Source: a bacterium (GTDB taxonomy: Bacteria > Hinthialibacterota > Hinthialibacteria > H5-UNCL2). From it: a stretch of DNA of 64,000 bases. The translations under genes were made by a program, and so were the position numbers. Below the pieces are notes generated by a model. That model did no database searches, had not been told where the DNA came from, and saw only the letters and a program-made list of their open reading frames with translations. Positions 17,167 to 26,437 of this stretch are shown piece by piece (the stretch's first letter is position 1; each line of letters opens with the position of its first letter). The stretch spans positions 11,464-75,463 of the forward strand of contig JABTUV010000017.1 in assembly GCA_015075175.1 (NCBI GenBank), in the 5' to 3' direction.

Positions 17167-18813
17167 ATGCAGCGACGTCTTGCGCCCCTTCCCACGTTGC
17201 TCGTGCTCCTTTCCACCCTGGCGTATTACGCCTTCGTGGTCCATAACCTGTCGCTGGCTTACCTGGATTTCGGCGACGGCAACTATCTCTACATCAGCGC
17301 GCGCATGGCGGACGGCGCGGCCCTCTACTCGGAGATCCTCTCGCCCCAGCCGCCCTTGCATCTGTGGGCGGGAGCAGGCATTTTCAAGCTGACTTCCGCG
17401 CCGCTGCCGGGGCTTTGGATCGCGCGCTTCTATACCGCCACGCTGCACGTGCTCACGGCGGCCCTCGTCCTCTGCTGTTCGCTGTCGCTTTTCGGACGGC
17501 CGCGGGAAGCCGCCCTCGCCTATGCGCTGGCCTTGTTTCTGCCCATCGGCTTCTGGTGGACGCTGGGCTTCCAATCGGAGGCGACCGCGCTGCCGCTCCT
17601 GCTTCTGGCCTTCTACGGGCAACTGCGCGGCGGGCGCGGCTGGATGGCGGCCGGCGGCCTGGCCGCCGCCGGCGCGCTCCTCACCAACATGACGTGCCTG
17701 CCCTACGTGATCCTGCACAGCCTATCAGCCGCCAGCCTGCGCCGCAAGCACGCCCCCGCCTTCTTCCTGCCGCTTGTGGGCGTTTACGGAGGCGTGGCGG
17801 CGATCCTGCAATGGACCACCGGCGGCGCCTTCTTTACCAACATCTGGAGGAACCAGGTCGGCAGCTTTCCTCCCAACCTGTGGGATTACGGCCCCGCCAA
17901 GCTGTTGGGCAACGGCATGGTCATCGTCGACCTGGAGGGCGCCTGGATTCTCCTGGCGCTGGGTGGGATGCTGGCGGCGACGCGCCTCTCCGTCGATCCA
18001 GACACGCCGCTCCTCGCCCAGCAGCCGGGTTTGCGGCGCTACGTGCTCTGGGTCGGCGTTTTGCATCTGGGCAGCATTCTCTTCATGCTCAAGGGCGGCA
18101 CGGCCAATTATATCTTCATGATCGCCGAACCCATGGTCGCGCTGTTCGCGGCGCGCGCCGTCGGCCTCCTGGCCGGCGTCTGGAGGCGCACCATTCGCGA
18201 CCTCCATCCGGCGGCCCTGGCGGCGCGCGCGCTCCTGGCCTTGACGCTGGCCTGCCTGCTCGTGGTTCCCACGTTTCGCCTGCACGCCGCCGTTTGGATG
18301 ACGAATTGGAGGACGCCGCCCGCCTCGCAGACGCTCTCCGCGCTGTCCCGAATGGACCCCACCAACAGCCCCGAGCGCGAGGTGCGACGCGCGCTGGCGC
18401 TGGTCGAGAGCCACGCCCGCCCGGGCGATTTGATCCTGGCGCCGCCTTGGTACGCCTTCGCCTCCCGCACCCGACTGCCGGGGGACAACTGCGAGACCTA
18501 TCTCATCGGCATCCGCTACGCCAACCTGCGCGCCGCGCTGGCTCAGAGTGGCGAGACGCTGTCCGCCGCCGTAACCCGTCTCGGCCCCGCCGCCTCCAGC
18601 TACGCCCGCGACGCGGTCCAACAGCTTGCGCCCGTGGTCGAGGCGTTGAACTCGCGCCAGGTCAAAGTCGTCTTCTGGCAGGTCGACCGCGGCCATCCCT
18701 TCTACGCCATTCCGGAACTGCGGCAGGCGCTGGAGGAGAATTATCAGCGCGTCCCCAACTTTGAACTCCAGAACGCCAACGAGCGGCTGGTCGCCTACCT
18801 GCCGCGTGACTGA
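17167..18813 (+). CDS. GT-C type membrane glycosyltransferase
   Basis: 548 residues. After one membrane segment the first outer loop reads YLDFGDGNYLYISARMADG, then SPQPPLHLW, the layout of PMT/ArnT-type enzymes (acidic loop followed by a proline-histidine block). About ten more hydrophobic segments follow to residue 370, then a soluble C-terminal domain of about 170 residues that could bind the acceptor. These enzymes take sugar from polyprenyl phosphate on the periplasmic side. It is the first plus-strand gene of the polysaccharide block; the next gene starts 70 bases on. Confidence 0.65.
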   Translation: MQRRLAPLPTLLVLLSTLAYYAFVVHNLSLAYLDFGDGNYLYISARMADGAALYSEILSPQPPLHLWAGAGIFKLTSAPLPGLWIARFYTATLHVLTAALVLCCSLSLFGRPREAALAYALALFLPIGFWWTLGFQSEATALPLLLLAFYGQLRGGRGWMAAGGLAAAGALLTNMTCLPYVILHSLSAASLRRKHAPAFFLPLVGVYGGVAAILQWTTGGAFFTNIWRNQVGSFPPNLWDYGPAKLLGNGMVIVDLEGAWILLALGGMLAATRLSVDPDTPLLAQQPGLRRYVLWVGVLHLGSILFMLKGGTANYIFMIAEPMVALFAARAVGLLAGVWRRTIRDLHPAALAARALLALTLACLLVVPTFRLHAAVWMTNWRTPPASQTLSALSRMDPTNSPEREVRRALALVESHARPGDLILAPPWYAFASRTRLPGDNCETYLIGIRYANLRAALAQSGETLSAAVTRLGPAASSYARDAVQQLAPVVEALNSRQVKVVFWQVDRGHPFYAIPELRQALEENYQRVPNFELQNANERLVAYLPRD

Positions 18814-18883
18814 ACGCGCCGAGAGACGCGCCCACGCAAGGCGGCGTTGACAGTCGCCGACCCCCTGATAGACTTGCGCGTCG

Positions 18884-20315
18884 ATGAATGCGCCCAACCG
18901 TTGTTCCTCTTCCGTCCACGAGCGCGCGGCGCCCCTGTCGGCCTCGCCCGCGTGGGTGTGGCTGCTCCTGGGCCTCTGCACGGCAGCGGGGGCCGTGCTG
19001 CCCTTTTTCTCACCTCCCATCGCGCTGGGGTTGGTGATTCTCCTCGCCAGCGCCGTCGTCGCTTGTACGGCGCCTTCGCCCTTACGTCCTCCTCCTCGCC
19101 GGCCTGGCCTTCTCCGTTGAGATAAGAAACATCACCGGCGGCGGCCTGGGAGTCGTCCTGCCCACCGAGCCCCTGATCCCGCTGCTCTCCGGTCTGGCGT
19201 TGCTGATCCTCATTCTGCGGCGTAGCGTCGCCCTGCCGCGCACCCCCCTCTCCCTGGCCATCGGTTGCTACGTCCTGGCGATACTGGCGACCCTGCCCGA
19301 CGCCGCCCATCCCCTGGTCTCGATCAAGGGCGTCGCCCGCGACCTGCTCTACATCCTGGCCGGCTACAACCTGTGCGTCTTTTTCATCACGACGCGGCGC
19401 AGGCTGCACGTTCTCCTGCTCGTCGTCCTGGCCGCGCACGCGGTCCTGGCGGTTTACGGCCTCGCCACGCAACTGGCGGGCGAGGTGCGCATCTACGGCG
19501 AAGTCGCCGAGCCGTTTTTCGAGAACCACTGCATTTACGCCGCGTTCATCGCGCTGTCGATGTCCGTGGTCCTCTCGTATCTGTTCGAGACGCGCACGCG
19601 CGGGCGGCTGCTCCTGTCCGGCGTGCTGGCGTTGTGGAGCGTGGCGGTCGCCCTCACTTTCGTGCGTGGCGCCTGGATTTCCCTCTGCGCCGTGGTCGTC
19701 TTCTATCTCTGGATGTACCGGCGGCAATTGTCGCCGCGCATGTTGTTCGTGTTGGTCGTCGCGGGAGCGGTCGTGGCCCTGGTCGCGGGAGGCTTGCAGC
19801 TCAAGTACCTCTTCGAGGAACGGCTGGCGCACGCGCTGGACACCGGCTACGTCACCAACCGCGACCGGCTGGACCGCTGGGGCGCGGCCGCAAGCATGTT
19901 TCTCGCCCATCCCCTCAACGGCGTCGGCTGGGCCGCCTATGCCGACGAGTATTTCCGCTACATCTACTTCCTGGACGCTTATTCGACCGACATCCGCATG
20001 GGCGCGCACAATCTCTACCTGGAGATCGCCGCGGAGAGCGGCATCATCGGCCTCGCCGCCTTCGCCGCGCTCATCGCCGTGTTCTACGGGCGCATGACGC
20101 GGCTGGCGCGGCGCCTGCCGCGCGGCGGCCCGCGCTGCCTGGCCATCGGTCTTGGCGGCGCCATGCTGAGCTACCTGGTCCATGCCTTTGTCAACAATCT
20201 CGGACCCAGCGACAAGATCGGTGTCAGCTTCTGGTTGCTTTTTGGGTTGCTGGCGGTAGTCGAGCGGCTCGCGGAGGAATCCCCCCCGGCCCCCCTTGTT
20301 AAGGGGGGAGTGTGA
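18884..20315 (+). CDS. O-antigen ligase/polymerase family protein, frameshifted
   Basis: N-terminal part from ATG 18884 (MNAPNRCSSSVHERAAPLSA, first membrane helices) runs into a different frame near 19055-19066: one extra base turns the continuation LVRRLRPYVLLLAGLAF out of frame. The main part then runs to 20315. Marks of the Wzy_C family: FVRGAWISL, then GAHNLYLEIAAESGIIGLAAF in the loop that carries the functional His. The last codons (SPPAPLVKGGV) come from a CCCCCTTGTTAAGGGGGG repeat, so the natural end may have been replaced. Stop overlaps the next ATG. Polymerase or ligase cannot be told apart. Confidence 0.7.
20278..20312. repeat. CCCCCTTGTTAAGGGGGG palindrome at a gene end
   Basis: A copy of a short palindrome family, also at 32982-33016 (inside the PBP gene), 35950-35985, 61786-61812 and as a remnant at 42525-42550. 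Here it supplies the last residues of the ligase-like gene and lies just before the next start codon. Confidence 0.65.
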
Positions 20316-21511
20316 TGCGCGCGCTGGTGATCGACAAGACGGCGGTCCTGTCCGCCAACCATGAGCGCTTCGCCGCGCTGGCCGCCCAGCCTGGCGTGGA
20401 GCTGACGGTCCTGTCGCCCCGCGTCTGGATCGAACACGGTCGCAGCATCGCCGCGGAAGTGACGGACGCGCCCAACTATCGCATTGTCCTCGGCCGCACG
20501 CTGGGACACGGGCGCTACGCGCGCGGTTGCTACCTGACCGGACTCGGACGCGCCCTGCGCCTGGCCCGACCGGAGATCGTGCAACTGCTGGAGGAGCCTT
20601 ACTCGTTCTTCGCCGCGCAGACGCTGCGCCAGTGCCGGCTGTGGGCGCCGCGCGCGAAAGTCCTCTTTTACACCTGGGAGAACATCTACCGCCCGTTCAA
20701 GTATCCGGCGCGCGTTTCGTGGCTGTACGCGCGCATCGACCGGCGCATGTACCGGCGCGCGGCGGGCGCCGTCTGCGCGACGGCGCAGGCGGAGCGCGTG
20801 CTGCGCCTGAAGGGATTCTCCGCTCCCACGGCCGTCATCCCCTACGGCGTGCCGCAGGCGTTTTTCGACGCCGGGCAGGATGCGCCCCGCCCGCTGAACG
20901 GCGGCTCCTTCACCGTCGGCTACCTGGGCCGCTATCTGGCCATGAAAGGCGTCGAGGACCTCCTCTCAGCCTGCTCCGGCCTGCCCGAGGCGCGGCTCGA
21001 ACTCTTTGGCGCCGGCGAAGACGAGACCATGCTCAAGAGCAAAGCGAGCCAACTCGGCCTCGGCGAGCGCGCCCGCTTCCATCCCCCCGCGCCGCCTGAG
21101 GACGTACCGGCCGTCCTCCGACGACTGGACGCCTTGGTTCTGCCTTCCCGCACCACCCACAACTGGAGCGAGCAACTGGGGCGCGTGCTCATCGAGGCCA
21201 TGGCGGCGGGCGTGCCCGTGATCGCCGCCGACAGCGGCGCCATCCCGGAAGTGCTGGACGACGCGGGCCTACTCTATCCCGAGGGACAGGCGCAGCAACT
21301 GCGCGCGCGGCTGGCGCTCATCCAACGCGACGAGCCGGCCCGGCGCCATCTCGTCGAATTGGGCCGGCGGCGCGCGGCGGCGCGCTTCACCTGGCCCCGC
21401 TTCGCCGCCGACCTCTCCGCCTTCTGGCGCGACCTCCTCTCCGGCCGCGCGGCCGCGCCCGACCTCTCCGGGCATCGGACGCGCGCCCGCGGCCAGGCGG
21501 CCGACGCATGA
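20315..21511 (+). CDS. Glycosyltransferase family 4
   Basis: 398 residues from the ATG at 20315, which overlaps the previous stop (TGATG). GT-B fold: the N-terminal Rossmann half begins MRALVIDKTAVLSANHERF; the C-terminal half has GYLGRYLAMKGVEDLL and the donor-binding block LIEAMAAGVPVIAADSGAIPEVL. Unlike most GT4 the N-terminal Gly-rich loop is weak. Transfers a sugar from a nucleotide sugar to a lipid-linked intermediate at the inner face of the membrane; donor unknown. Coupled to the flippase gene by a 4-base overlap. Confidence 0.85.
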   Translation: MRALVIDKTAVLSANHERFAALAAQPGVELTVLSPRVWIEHGRSIAAEVTDAPNYRIVLGRTLGHGRYARGCYLTGLGRALRLARPEIVQLLEEPYSFFAAQTLRQCRLWAPRAKVLFYTWENIYRPFKYPARVSWLYARIDRRMYRRAAGAVCATAQAERVLRLKGFSAPTAVIPYGVPQAFFDAGQDAPRPLNGGSFTVGYLGRYLAMKGVEDLLSACSGLPEARLELFGAGEDETMLKSKASQLGLGERARFHPPAPPEDVPAVLRRLDALVLPSRTTHNWSEQLGRVLIEAMAAGVPVIAADSGAIPEVLDDAGLLYPEGQAQQLRARLALIQRDEPARRHLVELGRRRAAARFTWPRFAADLSAFWRDLLSGRAAAPDLSGHRTRARGQAADA

Positions 21512-22956
21512 GCCGCCCCCTGGACTCCCGCATCGTGCGCAACGCGGCCCTCATGTCCGCCGCCAACCTGCTCTGCAAGGCCATGCAACTGGCCTTCTTC
21601 ATCGTCCTCATCAAATATCTGCCCTCCGACGTCTTCGGCGCCTTCAACACCTTCGGCGAGGCCGCCCTCATCATGGTCGTCGTCGCCGACATGGGCATCG
21701 ACAACCTTCTGGTGCGCGAGGTCGCCCGGCGACGGCGCGATCCCTGGCCGTTGGTCAACAACCTCTTCGGCCTGCGACTCTCGCTGATCGCCGCCGGCGC
21801 TCTGGTGCTGGCGGGACTGCTCGCACTGATTCGCCCCGAGGGACAGAATCTGTATATCGGCCTGGCGGTCCTCTATGGCGTCCTCGTCTCGCTGCTGGCC
21901 TACGTGCGCGGGATTCTGCGCGCCTACGAGGCGATGGGGCGCGAGGCCATCCTGAACCTCGTCGACAAGGCGACGCACGCCACCCTGGGCGTGATCTTCG
22001 CCCTCTCCGGCCAAGGCGTCGCAGCCCTCCTCCTGGCCATGTGCATCGGCAGCACGCTGGCGCTCATTCTAGGCGGCGCCTGGGCGGTTTCGCTCTGCCG
22101 CACCTGTCTTTTGCCCCGCGCCCGCGACTGGAAGAGGCTGCTTCACGTCGTCTGGCCCTTCGCCCTCGTGGCCATGACCGTCGTGCTCCTGCACCGCCAG
22201 GATACCGTCATGATCTCCGCGCTTCGCGGCGACGCCGAGGCCGGACGCTACAACTACGGCTATCGCCTCCTGGAGGGTCTCTTTCTCGTTCCGCAGATTC
22301 TCTCGCTGGCCTGCTATCCGGCGTTCTCCCGCATGTACCAGGAGGGCGTGGACCTGCGCGCGCGGCTCTTTCCCTTTCTCTCCATGCTGTGGACGCTGGC
22401 CGCGCCCATCGTGGTGGGCGGCGTGCTGCTGGCGCCCGGCATCCTGCGCCTCCTGGACGCGCAGGGCGCCGACAACGTCCTCCGCATCCTGCTCTTTTCC
22501 TATCCCTTCATCTGCGGCAACTTCATGGTGGGCACGGTCCTCGCCTCGGTGAACCTTCAGCACAGGAACAGCGCCGCCAGTGTGTCGGCGTTCCTGGCCA
22601 ATACCGCGTTGAACCTGGCCCTCATCCCGCGTTACGGCGCGGAAGGCGCGGCCGTGGCGACCGTCGCCAGCCAGGCGCTCTATCTGGCGCTCATGCTCTA
22701 CGTGTGCCGGGCGTGGTTCGCGGGTTGGTCGGCCGACCTTGCCAGGTACGCAAAGTCGCTGGCCGTCGCGCTGGCGATGGGCGCGGTCGTACTCCTCACA
22801 GATCGGGCCGGCGTTCATACCTTGCTGTCGATTGCCGCCGGCGCGGGCAGCTACGGCCTCTTCGCGTGGTTGTCGGGTGTGGTTCGCGGACCGCAGCTGG
22901 TCTCCCTCTGGCAGCAGTTTCGCGGCGGCGCGCCGCTGCTGGAGGCGGACGAATGA
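21508..22956 (+). CDS. Polysaccharide flippase (Wzx-like, MOP superfamily)
   Basis: 482 residues, about 12-14 membrane segments. The N-terminus RNAALMSAANLLCKAMQLAF and the first helices with FGAFNTFGEAALIMVVVADMG are typical for the Wzx/RfbX branch, which flips undecaprenyl-linked repeat units across the inner membrane. Placed between glycosyltransferase genes with 4-base ATGA overlaps on both sides. Together with the two ligase/polymerase-like genes this suggests a Wzx/Wzy-type pathway. No Wzz-like chain-length gene is seen. Confidence 0.85.
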   Translation: MSRPLDSRIVRNAALMSAANLLCKAMQLAFFIVLIKYLPSDVFGAFNTFGEAALIMVVVADMGIDNLLVREVARRRRDPWPLVNNLFGLRLSLIAAGALVLAGLLALIRPEGQNLYIGLAVLYGVLVSLLAYVRGILRAYEAMGREAILNLVDKATHATLGVIFALSGQGVAALLLAMCIGSTLALILGGAWAVSLCRTCLLPRARDWKRLLHVVWPFALVAMTVVLLHRQDTVMISALRGDAEAGRYNYGYRLLEGLFLVPQILSLACYPAFSRMYQEGVDLRARLFPFLSMLWTLAAPIVVGGVLLAPGILRLLDAQGADNVLRILLFSYPFICGNFMVGTVLASVNLQHRNSAASVSAFLANTALNLALIPRYGAEGAAVATVASQALYLALMLYVCRAWFAGWSADLARYAKSLAVALAMGAVVLLTDRAGVHTLLSIAAGAGSYGLFAWLSGVVRGPQLVSLWQQFRGGAPLLEADE

Positions 22957-24086
22957 GAGTCGCCGTGGACGCCCGCGCGCTCGCCGGCCCCAGAAGCGGG
23001 CTTTTCGTCTATACCGAGAGCATCCTCGCCGCCATGCAAAAGGCCGCGCCCGAGACCGAGTGGACGCTCTACTCGCACCGGCCCGTCCACGCCCCGGAGC
23101 TTTCGGGCGAAAGAGTCGTGCTGCGCTTTCCGGACAGCACGCTCCTGCGTCCCTCGTGGCTGCGCGCACGGCTCGTGCCGGCGTTGCGGCGGCGGCGACC
23201 CGACGTCTGGTTTTCGCCCCTCTCCGCCGCGCTCGCTGCCCGCGACTGCCCCTCCGTGGCGGTCGTGCACGACCTGGCCATGCTGCGCTTTCCCAAGATC
23301 ATGCCCGCGCATTATCGCTGGAGCTGGACGCGCACGCTGGCGGCGGCCACGACCCGCGCCTCCCGCCTCATCGCCGTCTCGCAGTCCACGCGCCGCGACC
23401 TGGTCCAACTGCTGGGCGTTGACGACCGCCGCATCCGTGTGATTTACGAGGCCGCGGACGAGTGCTTCTTTCAACCGATGGCGCAAACGACCGTGGCGGA
23501 AACCCTCCAGGCGCTCTGCCGGCGTGAAGGCGCGGAGCTGTCCCCCGGCTACCTGCTCTATCCCGCGACCCTCGAGCCGCGCAAGAATCACCTTACGTTG
23601 CTTCGGGCGTACGTTGAACTCTGCATGGAGAAGAAGGCGCGACGGCCGCTCGTCCTCGTGGGCGGCAAGGGTTGGGGGGACAAGCGGAAGGTGCTTTCCA
23701 TTTTGCGCGAGCCGCCGGATGGACCCGGGCTGCATTGGATTACCGGCGCGGACCGTGAAGAGCTGCGGGCTTTGTACGCGGGCGCGCGCATGATGGTGTT
23801 TCCGTCGCGCTACGAGGGCTTCGGGCTGCCCGTGGTCGAGGCCATGGCCGCGGGAGTACCCGTAGTCGCCTCCAACGTTTCCAGTCTGCCCGAAGTGCTG
23901 GGGGACGCGGGCCTCTTGCTGCCCGCCGACGACGTGAATGCCTGGAAAACAGCCGTGCGCGACCTGCCCGACGACGACGCGCGCCTGGCGGCCATGCGGG
24001 AGGCGGGCCTGGCCCGCGCGCGCAACTTCAGCTGGGACAAGGCCGCCGAGGCCACCCTCTCCCTCCTCCGCGAGGCCGCCCGGTGA
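22953..24086 (+). CDS. Glycosyltransferase family 4
   Basis: 377 residues from the ATG at 22953, coupled to the flippase by ATGA. The longer open frame from 22041 is the out-of-frame shadow of the flippase. MRVAVDARALAGPRSGLFVY is the start of the mannosyltransferase-like GT4 group. Middle block LLYPATLEPRKNHLTLLRAY and donor-site block MMVFPSRYEGFGLPVVEAMA are textbook GT4 marks, with both glutamates of the EX7E motif region. Likely adds one sugar of the repeat unit in the cytoplasm. Confidence 0.88.
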   Translation: MRVAVDARALAGPRSGLFVYTESILAAMQKAAPETEWTLYSHRPVHAPELSGERVVLRFPDSTLLRPSWLRARLVPALRRRRPDVWFSPLSAALAARDCPSVAVVHDLAMLRFPKIMPAHYRWSWTRTLAAATTRASRLIAVSQSTRRDLVQLLGVDDRRIRVIYEAADECFFQPMAQTTVAETLQALCRREGAELSPGYLLYPATLEPRKNHLTLLRAYVELCMEKKARRPLVLVGGKGWGDKRKVLSILREPPDGPGLHWITGADREELRALYAGARMMVFPSRYEGFGLPVVEAMAAGVPVVASNVSSLPEVLGDAGLLLPADDVNAWKTAVRDLPDDDARLAAMREAGLARARNFSWDKAAEATLSLLREAAR

Positions 24087-25356
24087 GAATCCTCTATCTC
24101 TTCCCCCAGTTTCCCTGGCCTCCCGACAGCGGCGGCAAGATCGTCACCTACCACATGCTGAGGCACATGGCGAAAAATCATCAGATCACGCTTTGGACCT
24201 TCGCCCAGGACCGACGCGACTATCAGAACCTCTCACACTTGAAGTCTTACTGCGACAGGATCGAGCTCTTCCCCGCGCGGCGGCGCCTGCAGCCGGTCGC
24301 GCTCGTGCGCGCGCTATTCGGCAAGCTGCCCTACAAGGCGCTGCGCTGGCACGACCGCGGCGTGGCCGCCCGCCTGCGCGAACTCTTGGCGCGCGAGCAC
24401 TATGACATCATCCATGCGCAGAATCTCACCACGGCGCAGTATCTCACCGGACGCGAGAGCGGCGCGACCCTCTACTACAAAGAGAATCTGGAGGCGTTGA
24501 TCCTGTCGCGCTACGCCGAGGTCGTGCGCCTGGCCCCGCTCAGATGGCTGCTCCGACGCGAGGCGGCCAAGACGCTGCGCCTGGAACTGCATCTGCGGCT
24601 CTGCGACCAATTGGTCGTCATCTCCGACGCGGACGGCGCCCGGCTGTGCGAAATGGACCCAGCCTCTCGCCCGCGCACGTCCCCGCGGGCGTGGACGTCG
24701 AGTACTTTCAACCGGAGTACAAACTTCAGTTTGCTTCGCGGCAGGCTGAAGCCAGTACTCCGCAACCGGGCGAGGGGGAGCCTGAGCCGGCGACCGTTCT
24801 GTTCACCGGCAGCCTCTATTACTATCCCAACCAGGACGCGATCCTCTTTTTCATGCAGTCCATCTGGCCGAAACTGCGCGAGGCGATGCCGGACGCGCGC
24901 TTCATCATCGCGGGCCAGAAGCCCAGCCGCATGATCCGCGCGCTCGCGGAGCAGCCGGGCGTCGAGGTCCACGCCGACGTGCCCGACATGCGGCCCCTCT
25001 TCGCCCGCGCGACCCTATACGCCGTGCCCCTGCGCGTTGGTGGAGGCATGAGACTGAAGATTCTGGAGGCGATGGCGATGGGCAAGGCCGTCGTCTCGAC
25101 GACCCTCGGCGCGGAAGGACTGGAGTACACTCCGGGCCGGCAGCTCCTGCCCGCGGATGACGCGGAGATTTTCGCCGCGCAGGTCGTCCGGCTGTGCCGG
25201 AACGCCGAAGCGAGACAGAGCCTGGAACGCGAGGCGCGCGACTGGGTCGTGCGCCATTATACCTGGGACGCGGTGATGGGGCGGCTGGAGAAGGTGTACC
25301 AGGACATGGAATACAACGCGCACTTCCTGCGCAAGACCAGCGCGCGCGTGCGATGA
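24083..25356 (+). CDS. Glycosyltransferase family 4, frameshifted and with inserted repeat
   Basis: Begins MRILYLFPQFPWPPDSGGKI, a GT4 N-terminus with its glycine loop. The frame breaks at about 24657-24663 (one C short in GACCCAGCCTC); the continuation SLSPAHVPAGVDVEYF runs in another frame to 25356. The C-terminal half has TVLFTGSLYYYPNQDAI and PLRVGGGMRLKILEAMAMGK. Between the halves, 24714-24761 is a 48-bp copy of a dispersed repeat, read in frame as 16 residues. Homologues of this type carry a PEP-CTERM/exopolysaccharide-like arrangement, but the specific acceptor is unknown. Start and stop overlap both neighbours. Confidence 0.78.
24714..24761. repeat. In-frame dispersed repeat (GGAGTACAAACTTCAGTTTG)
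   Basis: 48 bp, 16 codons, bounded by GGAGTAC and GTACTCC with inner CTTCAG/CTGAAG arms. Other copies: two in tandem at 45516-45604 and a partial one near 28896-28937. Here it is translated inside a glycosyltransferase. Confidence 0.7.
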
Positions 25357-26222
25357 AGCCGGATGCGCGCGCGGCGCTGCGCCGCTTCTACCAGGAGAAC
25401 GCCGCCTACTGCGAGGACCTTCTCGCCCACGACGCGGCCTACCATCGCGGCTTTCTGGCGTTCGTGGCGCGCTGGCTCGACGCGCGCCGGTTCCCGCGCC
25501 TCCTGGACCTGGGTTGCGGAACGGCCGCCTCCACCGCATGTCTCTCCGAGCTCGGCTTCCGGGTCGTCGGCTCGGACCTTTCGCCGCTCTTTCTCAGCGA
25601 GGGCCGGCGGCGCTGCGGCGCCGAATCGCTGGTCTGCGGCGACGCCTTCGCGCTGCCTTTCGGCGACGGCGCCTTCGACGCGGTCGTCAGCTACGAGTTC
25701 ATCGAGCACGTGCCCGACGTGCCCCGCGTTTTGGCCGAGATGGCGCGCCTCACGCGGCCCGGCGGACGCATCCTCATCTCCAGCCCCAATCTCTGCTCAC
25801 CCTTCTTCGCCCTGGCCGACGTGGTCAATCTCCTCTGCGGGAGAGGCGGCCGGCCCGTGTTTGCGCCGACTCTGCCGCGCGCGCTCGCCTGGATGCTTCA
25901 CAACACCCGCCTCTGCCTCTCCAAGCTCTTCTCCCCAGAGCCGACGTTCCTGTATCGAGAGCCTGACCTGTCCGGCAAGGTGGTCGGCGGCGACGCGGAC
26001 AGCGCGTATCTGGCGCATCCCTACGACCTGGCGCGCGAGCTGTCGCGGTTGGGCTGCCGGGTATTGTCGCGGGCCTCCGGCGCGCGCCTTCACACACGCG
26101 CGGTCGCGGCCCTCTTGCCGGCCTTTGCGCCCTTCATCGGAATCGTGGCGGAGAAAAAGCGGACAGACGATTGCCCGAGGAATCAAGCCGTGTCCTCGAG
26201 TTGCAGTGCGCGAAAAAGGTAA
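25353..26222 (+). CDS. SAM-dependent methyltransferase, class I
   Basis: 289 residues from the ATG at 25353 (ATGA overlap with the previous stop). SAM-binding motif I is LLDLGCGTAAS near residue 50, motif II acid VVGSDLSP, and post-motif block FDAVVSYEFIEHVPDVPRVL, all of the Methyltransf_11 type; members in such loci often methylate sugars or lipids. The last residues (about RTDDCPRNQAVSSSCSARKR) are encoded by the intergenic palindrome element, so the original stop was probably displaced by its arrival. Last gene of the coupled plus-strand block. Confidence 0.82.
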   Translation: MKPDARAALRRFYQENAAYCEDLLAHDAAYHRGFLAFVARWLDARRFPRLLDLGCGTAASTACLSELGFRVVGSDLSPLFLSEGRRRCGAESLVCGDAFALPFGDGAFDAVVSYEFIEHVPDVPRVLAEMARLTRPGGRILISSPNLCSPFFALADVVNLLCGRGGRPVFAPTLPRALAWMLHNTRLCLSKLFSPEPTFLYREPDLSGKVVGGDADSAYLAHPYDLARELSRLGCRVLSRASGARLHTRAVAALLPAFAPFIGIVAEKKRTDDCPRNQAVSSSCSARKR

Positions 26223-26415
26223 ACCGTGTCCTCGAGTGGACCGTCTGCGGCCGTATCGAGAGGCACGGCGGCGGCAGCGCGACAAGCCCCGCTCCCGTGC
26301 CGCTCTCTCGATACGCGCCTTCGGCGCTACTCGAGAACTCGGGTTTTTCTATTTGCGCTACTCGAGAACTCGGGTCCTTCTATCTGTGCTACTCGAGAAC
26401 TCGGCCTGTCTCTTC
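26185..26415. repeat. Modular CTCGAG palindrome element, copy between convergent genes
   Basis: Left side: two units with CCGTGTCCTCGAGT (from 26189 and 26224). Centre: CCGTATCGAGAGGCACGGC (26251-26269) facing GCCGCTCTCTCGATACG. Right side: inverted units GCGCTACTCGAGAACTCGGG (from 26324) and copies near 26355 and 26387, 31 bases apart. The left part enters the methyltransferase gene. Occupies the convergent gap before the sialidase gene. Confidence 0.75.
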
Positions 26416-26437
26416 CTCGGATCCTTCCCTCTCCCAG

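Noticed and set aside
22041-22952. Upstream extension of the second GT4 gene
   Set aside because: It lies out of frame inside the flippase gene; the ATGA start at 22953 gives the normal GT4 N-terminus.
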